A stretch of 64,000 nt of DNA from Chitinophagaceae bacterium (lineage in GTDB: Bacteria > Bacteroidota > Bacteroidia > Chitinophagales > Chitinophagaceae), in NCBI GenBank assembly GCA_016720775.1, contig JADKJX010000001.1:248001-312000 (forward strand), read 5' to 3'. The position numbers and the translations under genes are program-made. The notes below the pieces were generated by a model, which saw only the letters and a program-made list of their open reading frames with translations, was not told the DNA's origin and did not search any database. This document shows positions 55,434 to 61,373 of the stretch, piece after piece (position 1 is the first letter of the stretch; each line of letters begins with the position of its first letter).

Positions 55434-56518
55434 CCCTTAATCAAACCATAAAAAGCAGTTTCGGCGGTGTTTGGGATAAATGAAAAAATGGTATTCTTAA
55501 GATCATAATCAATGGCTTTTAAAACTGTATCGCTCAGGTTATGGCCAAGTGCAATGCGTTCCCGGTAAATTTTTTCATCACTTCCCCTGCTGAAATAGAT
55601 CCGTTCAAAACTGCAGGCCATTCTCTCTTTTGGTTCAACGATCTGTTCAATGCTGTAGCTGCCATCGGCTTTAACAACCAACGCACAACCGGGCATCAGT
55701 TCTTTTACTTCACCCTCACCCAGGTTAAAGGCTGTTCGTATGGCAGCCCGTTCGCTGGCACCAACAATTACATCGTCGTTTATATAATAGTAAGAAGGCC
55801 GTATGCCGTGGGCATCCCTCATTACAAACCCGTCGCCATTGCCTAAGATGCCGCTGAAATTAAATCCGCCATCAAACAGCGGAACAGCTTTTTTTAAAAC
55901 CTTAATGATGTCCATCTGCTGAGGAAATGCTTCGTCTGCTTTAACCAAAAAATGATACAACACTTCCATCATGGCGGCCAGATCGCTCTGGCGTTGAAAT
56001 TCGCCGGGGTCGATATTTACAAGGCCAAACATTTCTTCGGTATTCACCAGGTTAAAGTTTCCTGCAAGGGCCAGGTTACGGGATGGGATCGTATGACGCT
56101 TGATGAACGGATGGCAAAACTCTACATTATTTTTTCCCTGGGTGCCATAGCGCAGGTGCCCGAGTAAAACCTCTCCCAAAAAATTAAGATGGCCTTTCAT
56201 AAGGCCGGGGTGATTTTTTATATCGGGTTGGTACTTTTCAACCTCATCAATTTCCTTTCCTATCTGCGAAAAAAGTTCAGCAATGGGTTGGTGTGCGGCG
56301 CTGCGCATGCGGTGCATAAAAGGGTATCCCGGCTCGGTATTCAGCTTAACAGCGGCAATGCCGGCACCGTCCTGTCCACGGTTGTGCTGCTTTTCCATAA
56401 GCAGGTACAGTTTGTTAAGGCCGTATAAGGCTGTTCCATACTGTTGCTGATAATAACTGAAAGGCTTGCGGAGACGAATGAAGGCAAGACCGCATTCGTG
56501 TTTTATTTCGTCGCTCAT
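55418..56518 (-). CDS. purF: amidophosphoribosyltransferase-like protein, N-terminal part (frameshifted purF)
   Basis: The N-terminal glutaminase-type domain of the enzyme that catalyses the first step of purine synthesis (PRPP + Gln to phosphoribosylamine). HECGLAFIRL is its start, with a non-terminal Cys9 and extra residues before it, as in the long Bacteroidota form. NRGQDGAGIAAV, GHLRYGTQGKNNVEF, LAGNFNLVN, and RDAHGIRPSYYY with the catalytic Asn/Arg residues are seen. The frame runs to a stop at 55418 after the indel. The start is preceded by a promoter box and a palindrome. Confidence 0.9.
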   Translation of the reverse strand: MSDEIKHECGLAFIRLRKPFSYYQQQYGTALYGLNKLYLLMEKQHNRGQDGAGIAAVKLNTEPGYPFMHRMRSAAHQPIAELFSQIGKEIDEVEKYQPDIKNHPGLMKGHLNFLGEVLLGHLRYGTQGKNNVEFCHPFIKRHTIPSRNLALAGNFNLVNTEEMFGLVNIDPGEFQRQSDLAAMMEVLYHFLVKADEAFPQQMDIIKVLKKAVPLFDGGFNFSGILGNGDGFVMRDAHGIRPSYYYINDDVIVGASERAAIRTAFNLGEGEVKELMPGCALVVKADGSYSIEQIVEPKERMACSFERIYFSRGSDEKIYRERIALGHNLSDTVLKAIDYDLKNTIFSFIPNTAETAFYGLIKGPKIT

Positions 56519-56525
56519 GGTGGAT

Positions 56526-56543
56526 TTCCGATAGCCATCGGAA
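56526..56543. repeat. palindromic repeat TTCCGAT-AGCC-ATCGGAA (family C)
   Basis: Arms of 7 bp with a 4-nt loop. Located in the 5' untranslated region of purF, between the -7 box and the ATG. Two relatives are inserted in tRNA fragments at 59075 and 59709. Confidence 0.8.
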
Positions 56544-56549
56544 GAGCCG

Positions 56550-56557
56550 CAAAGTTA
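56550..56557 (-). promoter_or_regulatory. -7 box TAACTTTG of purF
   Basis: Exact TAnnTTTG on the minus strand, 31 nt before the purF ATG at 56518. The palindrome at 56526 would be near the 5' end of the mRNA. Confidence 0.5.
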
Positions 56558-56580
56558 AGGCATTGCAAAACAGCACCAAA

Positions 56581-56605
56581 CAAAAATCCCGGCCTTGGCC
56601 GGGAT
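56581..56605 (-). terminator. terminator after the beta-barrel gene
   Basis: ATCCCGGCC with loop AA and GGCCGGGAT on the minus strand, then TTTTTG. Confidence 0.85.
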
Positions 56606-56629
56606 TAGGAGTATAATTTTCAGAAAAGA

Positions 56630-57346
56630 TCAAAGTCCGCTGATGCACAAGCCGATCTGGAACAGCTTTACATCGGCAGCAACCCCGTCTTTAAAAATAT
56701 TATTCAGTTGATAACTTGCTGCCAGCGAAAAGTTACCATAACCCACCCTTGCGGTGGCGGCAATACGGGTTGAGTTGAAAAAACCCTTACCTGTTTCTTT
56801 GGCGGTATAACTGTTAATGACCTTGCCACTTGCATCCATCAGGTTTTTTCCCTTGGTATGAACATTCAGCAAAGTACCCACTTTAACCCCAATGGCTGCT
56901 TTGATGGCCTTGCCGTCGTTTTCCGGGTCGGAAGTAAAGCGCAACTCGAGTGGCACTTCCAGGAAGGCGGTAGCAAGTTTGTATTTTTTGAAATGGCTCA
57001 GGGTATCCAGGTTATTAAATGGCAGCGTATTGGTCTTGGCTTTTACATCAATACTCATGTTCTTGAAATACATACTGCTTGTGCCAACTCCTAATCCAAA
57101 AGCCACACTGAAACGGGGATTGCTTTTAAAGCGCTGGTCCAGCATTACATAAACATTTAAACCACGGGCCAGGCCTTTCATATGAGATTTAACACTGTCT
57201 GGAGTTCCCATCCAGTGGTCACTGGTCAATTGCACCATGAAGTGATCGCCTGTTTGAGACGTAAAACCACCCATTTTCTTTTTGGTTTGGGCAGATAAAG
57301 TGAATACGGATAAAGAGACGAGAACCAGCAGTACTATTTTCTTCAT
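56630..57346 (-). CDS. outer membrane beta-barrel family protein
   Basis: A 238-aa protein with a signal peptide (cleavage near LSAQ, residue 20) and alternating hydrophobic strands of an eight-stranded barrel: FMVQLTSDHWMG, FSVAFGLGVGTSSMYF, TAFLEVPLELRFTSD, KAAIGVKVGTLLNVH, RIAATARVGYGNFSLAASYQL and KLFQIGLCISGL. No specific function. Monocistronic, with its own terminator. Confidence 0.82.
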   Translation of the reverse strand: MKKIVLLVLVSLSVFTLSAQTKKKMGGFTSQTGDHFMVQLTSDHWMGTPDSVKSHMKGLARGLNVYVMLDQRFKSNPRFSVAFGLGVGTSSMYFKNMSIDVKAKTNTLPFNNLDTLSHFKKYKLATAFLEVPLELRFTSDPENDGKAIKAAIGVKVGTLLNVHTKGKNLMDASGKVINSYTAKETGKGFFNSTRIAATARVGYGNFSLAASYQLNNIFKDGVAADVKLFQIGLCISGL

Positions 57347-57467
57347 AATTAATTTTGAAGTTGCAAATTAACGGCAAATAATTTAATGAAGCGTTAAATT
57401 AAGAGCCGGGATCGTTTTCACGGGATTGATGACTGCATTTAATGGATATCCTGGTATAGGAGAAAAG

Positions 57468-57497
57468 AAGAGGCTGGTATCATGGTACCAGCCTCTT
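57468..57497 (-). terminator. terminator after the LamG-T9SS gene
   Basis: Palindromic AAGAGGCTGGTA / TACCAGCCTCTT with a 6-nt loop, 24 bp past the stop at 57521. The T tract on the minus strand is broken (CTTCTTTTCT). Confidence 0.7.
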
Positions 57498-57520
57498 TAT
57501 CATAGGGAATTCCGATTCTT

Positions 57521-58777
57521 TTATTGTTTTAAGAATGTTTTTGTCTGCCGGCCTTCCTTATTTTCAAGAGTAAAGTAATAAAGACCATTTGCCAGTGAGA
57601 TCACCGGGATGCTTACTGCATTATTCCCCTGGCTTAGCTGAACCGGGTTTGAATAAACAGTTTTCCCCGAAGCATCGGTAATCAGAATAGTCACGGTCTC
57701 TTTTTGCTGAGCCGGTAATTGCACCTGCAATAAACTGCTGGCGGGATTAGGAAAGAGTTCAATGGAAACAAGCTGGCTGCTGTTTTTGATGGCTATTGTA
57801 CGGCTGTACGTATAAGTGTTGTCAAGATCCGCAAGTCTTAAGCGGTAATAATTTGTACCCACATCTGCCTTTTCATCAAAATAACTGTAAGCCTGTTTAA
57901 TGGTGGAGTTCCCTTTTGCAGTTACCCTTCCGATCGGGGCAAAATTTGTTCCGTCAATACTTCTTTCAACTTCAAAGTAAGCGGTATTCTGTTCAGAAAG
58001 GGTTTCCCAGTTTAGTTGTATACCGGTTGATTTTTTTACTGCAGTAAAGTCACCCATCTTAAGCGGTAAAGAGTATCCTACTAAAAGAGCTATTTCAGCA
58101 GCTGATAAAGCCCTGTTATAAAAGCGCATTTCATCCAGCTTGGTTCCATTAGGAGCCGGGTTGTAATTGCCGCCCCCGGAGGCAAAATACATTTGGCCAA
58201 GTACCGGGGCATTGGGATAGGTGATTGCCGAGGATCCCTCTGTTCCCGTGGCTACCTGTACACCACTTACATATAATTTTATAGTGCTGCCGCTCCTTAC
58301 TGCACACACAGCTTTCCACTGGTTTGCAGGCAATGCTGCCACAGCGCCGATGGAAGCATTTTTAAAATTAAATCGCAGGGTATTATCTGAGGCGAAAAAC
58401 CATATGCCGCAACCACCATAGTTCAGTCCATTATCATAATATCCATGATTTACGGTTATGGAAGTGGTATATACCCCAAATGCAATGGAGAAATCGCCGG
58501 AAAAATCAAGGTTGGTATTATCTGTAATACTGACGTATGAAGCAATGCTGCCACCAAACATTAAAGCCTTATTAGCAACCCCCACACTATTGGTGCTGAA
58601 AGTAGTGCTGAAAGAAGTAGCCGTCATAATGGCCGGACCGGAATTAGCCAGGTTTCCGTCAAACTTAAAATGCCCAACCAGCCCTGCGGTAGGCGGGGGT
58701 TGTGTAAAAGCCCGGAAAGGTTGCGACAAAGAAAGACAAAATAGTCCACCAGATAAGAGTAGTTTTTCCAGTTTCAT
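57521..58777 (-). CDS. LamG-like domain protein with T9SS type A sorting domain
   Basis: A 418-aa secreted protein. Signal peptide 1-26. A LamG/concanavalin-A-like domain (about 32-235) opens with GLVGHFKFDGNLANSG and contains MFGGSIASYVSITD and GTKLDEMRFYNRALSAAEI. A short fibronectin-like segment (KSTGIQLNWETLSEQNTAYFEVERSIDG) follows, and the C-terminal sorting domain has LFPNPASSLLQVQLP and NGLYYFTLENKEGRQTKTFLKQ. The CTD directs export by T9SS and attachment to the cell surface. Confidence 0.94.
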   Translation of the reverse strand: MKLEKLLLSGGLFCLSLSQPFRAFTQPPPTAGLVGHFKFDGNLANSGPAIMTATSFSTTFSTNSVGVANKALMFGGSIASYVSITDNTNLDFSGDFSIAFGVYTTSITVNHGYYDNGLNYGGCGIWFFASDNTLRFNFKNASIGAVAALPANQWKAVCAVRSGSTIKLYVSGVQVATGTEGSSAITYPNAPVLGQMYFASGGGNYNPAPNGTKLDEMRFYNRALSAAEIALLVGYSLPLKMGDFTAVKKSTGIQLNWETLSEQNTAYFEVERSIDGTNFAPIGRVTAKGNSTIKQAYSYFDEKADVGTNYYRLRLADLDNTYTYSRTIAIKNSSQLVSIELFPNPASSLLQVQLPAQQKETVTILITDASGKTVYSNPVQLSQGNNAVSIPVISLANGLYYFTLENKEGRQTKTFLKQ

Positions 58778-59024
58778 GCCTGTAATTTTTTAGTGAATAA
58801 TGAAGCGTTGCCACAGATAGGATTAAAAGCAATTTTTCAGGGGAGGGATTGATATTGTAAAAATGGACAAATACATATAGTTATATAAGGGAGTAATAAC
58901 GGAGATTGCCAGGGTGAAAACACGGTAATAACAGATCGGGGCCGGGAGCGCTATTATTTGAAGAGGAAGAAGATTTTTATATAACGAAATAGATAAACCG
59001 CCTGTTAAATTAAAGGGCTTTAAC
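58778..59024. other. intergenic region upstream of the tRNA cassette
   Basis: About 250 bp with no believable ORF, no clear palindrome and no recognised RNA. It must hold the promoter of the minus-strand LamG gene. Together with 59025-59226 it forms a gene-poor stretch of about 450 bp. Confidence 0.4.
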
Positions 59025-59032
59025 TATATTTG
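59025..59032 (+). promoter_or_regulatory. -7 box TATATTTG in front of the tRNA 5' half
   Basis: Exact TAnnTTTG. Transcription would begin near 59038, about 25 nt before the truncated tRNA copy at 59062, and would run on into the intact tRNA gene. No equally good box lies between the truncated and the intact copy. Confidence 0.5.
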
Positions 59033-59061
59033 CAGCCTCATTCTTCAAAATACAGAAGAAA

Positions 59062-59119
59062 GGGCCCATAGCTCTCCCGATAACCATCGGGAGGTTAGAG
59101 CATCTGAGTCATAATCAGG
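59062..59119 (+). pseudogene. 5' half of a tRNA(CAT) gene with a palindrome in the D-loop
   Basis: GGGCCCA-TA-GCTC matches the acceptor and D-stem of the intact tRNA at 59227 (GGGCCTA-TA-GCTC). The D-loop then contains TCCCGATAACCATCGGGA before GGTTAGAGC. The anticodon arm TCTGA-GTCATAA-TCAGG follows (loop C32 changed to G), and all similarity stops. T arm and 3' acceptor are missing. It lies behind the only good promoter of the locus. Confidence 0.85.
59075..59092. repeat. family C palindrome TCCCGATAACCATCGGGA inside the tRNA D-loop
   Basis: Arms TCCCGAT / ATCGGGA with loop AACC. It replaces the four bases AGCC of the normal D-loop and extends the D-stem GCTC/GAGC into a longer hairpin. 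Confidence 0.8.
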
Positions 59120-59173
59120 ATTCTTATAAATATTGAACAGATCTAAGATTATTTGAACAACTGATCCTTTGTA

Positions 59174-59195
59174 GCTTAATTTACCGGAATTAAGC
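59174..59195 (+). other. hairpin between the tRNA fragment and the intact tRNA
   Basis: GCTTAATT, loop TACCGG, AATTAAGC. A perfect 8-bp stem in the 107-bp spacer, without a T run. It may be a processing signal of the precursor or part of the cassette. Confidence 0.45.
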
Positions 59196-59226
59196 AGGTA
59201 CAATAAATCTTTCCTTTATGAGGAGA

Positions 59227-59300
59227 GGGCCTATAGCTCAGCCGGTTAGAGCATCTGACTCATAATCAGAGGGTCCCTGGTTCGAGCCCAGGTGGGCCCA
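59227..59300 (+). tRNA. tRNA with anticodon CAT (tRNA-Ile2 or elongator tRNA-Met)
   Basis: A complete 74-nt cloverleaf. Acceptor GGGCCTA/TGGGCCC (T6-G67 wobble), D arm GCTC-AGCCGGTTA-GAGC, anticodon arm TCTGA-CTCATAA-TCAGA, variable loop GGGTC, T arm CCTGG-TTCGAGC-CCAGG, discriminator A. CCA is not encoded. Pairs C4-G69 and C5-G68 are those that TilS prefers in E. coli tRNA-Ile2, so a lysidine-modified isoleucine tRNA is slightly favoured over methionine. It is followed by a terminator. Confidence 0.95.
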
Positions 59301-59324
59301 CGAAAACCTCACAGATTTTGTGGG
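59277..59324 (+). repeat. 48-bp direct repeat, copy 1 (tRNA 3' end plus terminator)
   Basis: Identical over 48 bp with 59729-59776. It covers the T arm, the 3' acceptor strand and most of the terminator hairpin. The GIY-YIG gene lies between the two copies. Confidence 0.92.
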
Positions 59325-59331
59325 GTTTTTT
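59303..59331 (+). terminator. terminator of the tRNA gene
   Basis: AAAACCTCACA, loop GATTT, TGTGGGG with six Ts. An almost identical copy follows the tRNA 3' fragment at 59755-59783. Confidence 0.8.
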
Positions 59332-59401
59332 ACTTTTAAAAGAACCTTGTGACCGGAGGAAAACCGCACAATAAATATGTTGCCTTTTGTTGTTTTACAT
59401 T

Positions 59402-59704
59402 ATGACAGCATATGTTTACATTTTGTATAGTGCTTTGGATGATTCATTCTATACGGGGGCGACTACAATAAAGACGGAAAAGAGACTAAACAGACACCTG
59501 GATGAGTATTATGAAAATAAGTTTACAAGTAAGTTAAAAGACTGGGAGTTATTCCTGGAAATTGAGTGTTTTTCAATGAAACAAGCCTTGTTGATTGAAA
59601 AGCATATTAAGCGAATGAAAAGTAAGGTATATATTGCTAACCTGAAGAAACACCCGCTTATTATCGGGCGTTTAAAAGAAAAATATTCTGCACCTGACTC
59701 ATAA
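59402..59704 (+). CDS. GIY-YIG nuclease domain protein embedded between tRNA copies
   Basis: 100 aa from the ATG at 59402 (MTAYVYILYS). An upstream in-frame TTG at 59387 is less likely. It is a single GIY-YIG domain of the URI/YhbQ type with the catalytic residues in place: Y6, Y17 (YTG), R28, H32 and the metal ligand E66. The last residues APDS and the TAA stop are read from the anticodon arm of the tRNA 3' fragment (CTGACTCATAA). Position and flanking direct repeats suggest a mobile homing-like cassette. Nuclease activity and target are inferred. Confidence 0.88.
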   Translation: MTAYVYILYSALDDSFYTGATTIKTEKRLNRHLDEYYENKFTSKLKDWELFLEIECFSMKQALLIEKHIKRMKSKVYIANLKKHPLIIGRLKEKYSAPDS

Positions 59705-59752
59705 TCATAGTTCCGATAGCTATCGGAACTGGTTCGAGCCCAGGTGGGCCCA
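59690..59752 (+). pseudogene. 3' half of a tRNA(CAT) gene with a palindrome in the variable loop
   Basis: From GCACCTGACTCATAATCA it matches the anticodon arm of the intact tRNA with one change. A 22-bp palindrome then replaces the end of the anticodon stem and the variable loop. Next, CTGGTTCGAGCCCAGG and TGGGCCC-A are identical to the T arm, acceptor and discriminator. The 5' part is missing. Its 5' end encodes the C-terminus of the GIY-YIG protein. Confidence 0.88.
59709..59730. repeat. 22-bp perfect palindrome, family C (AGTTCCGATAG + reverse complement)
   Basis: Perfect dyad symmetry without a loop, centred at 59719/59720, precisely in the variable-loop position of the tRNA 3' fragment. 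Shares the core CCGATA..TATCGG with the elements at 56526 and 59075. Confidence 0.85.
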
Positions 59753-59776
59753 CGAAAACCTCACAGATTTTGTGGG
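59729..59776 (+). repeat. 48-bp direct repeat, copy 2
   Basis: Exact copy of 59277-59324 downstream of the GIY-YIG gene. Beyond it the sequences stay similar (T-rich) for a few bases and then diverge. Confidence 0.92.
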
Positions 59777-59825
59777 ATTTTATTTTTTAAAAACAGATTT
59801 ATAACCTGATCACGGTTTTAATGCA

Positions 59826-60439
59826 ATGAAAAAAATAAAAATATCATTTTCGACCTGGGTGGCGTGCTGCTGAATATAGACACTGCCAAAACGAACAAAG
59901 CATTTGAAAAACTCGGGGTCAAAGATTTTAAGAACAACTATTCGCTGTATAAAGCAGATAACTTGTTCGACGATCTTGAAAAAGGAAAAATATCAGAAGC
60001 GGTTTTTTTCGATGGCATCCGAAACATCAGCAAATTGCCATTGCACGACAATGATATCCGCAATGCCTGGAATGCACTGATACTTGATTTCCGGACAGAG
60101 AGCCTGAAACACCTGGAACAGCTAAAAACCAGGTACAGCCTGTATTTGCTAAGCAACACCAACAGCATTCATCACCAGGCTTTTCACAAGTCATTTACCC
60201 TGCAAACAGGAAGGCGCAACTTTGATGACTATTTTACCAGGGCTTATTACTCACACCAGATCGGGTTAAGAAAACCGGAAAAGGAAATTTACAATTTTGC
60301 GCTGCAGGATGCAGGCATTATTGCCGAAGAAACCATTTTTATAGACGACCTGCTTAAAAACACAGAGGCCGCCGCCGCACTCAGCATTAATACGCATCAT
60401 TTGCAGCCGGATGAAAAAATAGAGGACTTAAAATTATAG
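59826..60439 (+). CDS. HAD family hydrolase (start region frameshifted)
   Basis: The ATG at 59826 is followed by A runs (59829-59835 and 59837-59841). One missing A separates it from the frame of IIFDLGGVLLNIDT, which carries the catalytic Asp of HAD motif I. Restored, the gene has exactly 205 codons. Motif II is LLSNTN, motif III GLRKPEKEIY, and motif IV FIDDLLKN. Without correction only a GTG at 59864 gives an ORF, which would lack the catalytic motif. It resembles small HAD-IA phosphatases (YihX type); substrate unknown. Confidence 0.85.
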
Positions 60440-60444
60440 GAGGG

Positions 60445-60687
60445 TTACTTCAGTTCCTCAAATTCTATATAATCTTCCCGGGCGGCTTTGGGACTGTTGT
60501 CTTTCGGAGCCGAAGAATGATTGCCGGTCTGCTGATTTTTCAAATGCTCGTTCATCTGGTTCTGCATTTCACCCACCTTTTGTTTTACCTGTTTGGTGGT
60601 TTGATAAATGGGGATGATGAAATCGAAGATCAGCTTGTAAACCAGGTACAGCACAAACAGTTCGAAAAGAATTTTAAGAATGTTCAT
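60445..60687 (-). CDS. small membrane protein, DUF4834-like
   Basis: An 80-aa protein starting at MNILKILFELFVLYLVYKLIFDFIIP. One N-terminal transmembrane helix (about 5-26) is followed by a charged coiled-coil-like segment (TKQVKQKVGEMQNQMNEHLKNQQ) and a tail ending YIEFEELK. A longer open frame upstream is not supported. The family is common next to other Bacteroidota housekeeping genes; function unknown. It converges with the HAD gene (5 bp between stops). Confidence 0.75.
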   Translation of the reverse strand: MNILKILFELFVLYLVYKLIFDFIIPIYQTTKQVKQKVGEMQNQMNEHLKNQQTGNHSSAPKDNSPKAAREDYIEFEELK

Positions 60688-60791
60688 GACCCAAAGATAC
60701 ATACCAGCCAAACCGGATGTTGTTAAAATAAAAATAACAAAGAGCCGGGCATTTTCGGGGCTACAATTTTGGCAGTTACAGCTCCGCAACG

Positions 60792-60799
60792 TATATTTG
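60792..60799 (+). promoter_or_regulatory. -7 box TATATTTG of the rimP-nusA-infB operon
   Basis: Exact TAnnTTTG. Transcription would start near 60805 and leave a leader of about 50 nt before the rimP ATG at 60854. Confidence 0.55.
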
Positions 60800-60822
60800 C
60801 CACGGACAAAGAAACAAATGAA

Positions 60823-60840
60823 GGGAACGGAGGCGTTCCC
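60823..60840 (+). promoter_or_regulatory. hairpin in the rimP leader
   Basis: GGGAACG, loop GAGG, CGTTCCC, ending 13 nt before the rimP start. The loop contains GAGG, a weak Shine-Dalgarno-like stretch. It could affect initiation of the operon; this is inference. Confidence 0.45.
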
Positions 60841-60853
60841 TTCTTCTTTTATC

Positions 60854-61318
60854 ATGACCCAGGATCCGCACATACAGACCGTTGAAAAGATGATTGAACC
60901 CTTACTTGAGGGAGATATCTTCCTGGTTTCGATAAAAGTAAAACCTACCAACAACATAAAAATATACCTGGATGCGGACAGCGGACTCGGTATTGAAAAA
61001 TGCATCCGTATAAACAGCGCTCTTTATAAAGCCATGGAAGAAAACGGGATGTACCCCGATGGCGATTTTTCGCTGGAAGTTTCAAGCCCGGGAATAGACG
61101 AACCGCTGAAGCTGCTTCGCCAATACAAAAAGAACATTGGCAGAAACGTGGAAGTGATAACCACGGAGGATGTAAAAAAAGAAGGCAGGCTGACCGGGGT
61201 TACCGAAGAAAAGATTATTATTGAATACACAACAGGCAAAGGAAAAAAAGCAGAAACAAAATCAGAAGAGATCGGCTTCGGAAATATTAAGCAAACAACA
61301 GTACAGGTAAAATTTTAA
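60854..61318 (+). CDS. rimP: ribosome maturation factor RimP
   Basis: 154 aa from the ATG at 60854 (MTQDPHIQTVEKMIEPLL). An ATG at 60818 is in frame but lies in the leader hairpin region. RimP has an alpha/beta N-terminal domain (IYLDADSGLGIEKCIRINSALYKAM, SLEVSSPGIDEPLK) and a C-terminal Sm-like barrel. It assists 30S subunit maturation. First gene of the rimP-nusA-infB operon, 55 bp before nusA. Confidence 0.95.
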   Translation: MTQDPHIQTVEKMIEPLLEGDIFLVSIKVKPTNNIKIYLDADSGLGIEKCIRINSALYKAMEENGMYPDGDFSLEVSSPGIDEPLKLLRQYKKNIGRNVEVITTEDVKKEGRLTGVTEEKIIIEYTTGKGKKAETKSEEIGFGNIKQTTVQVKF

Positions 61319-61373
61319 TTATAAATAAACCCCCCAGCCCGGCGGGGAAATAAAAGTGAGGCCGGCGAGGATT

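Noticed and set aside
59277..59776. Classical att sites of an integrative element
   Set aside because: The direct repeats of 48 bp at a tRNA 3' end look like attL/attR, but the enclosed segment is about 400 bp and carries no integrase. A GIY-YIG-driven duplication explains it better.
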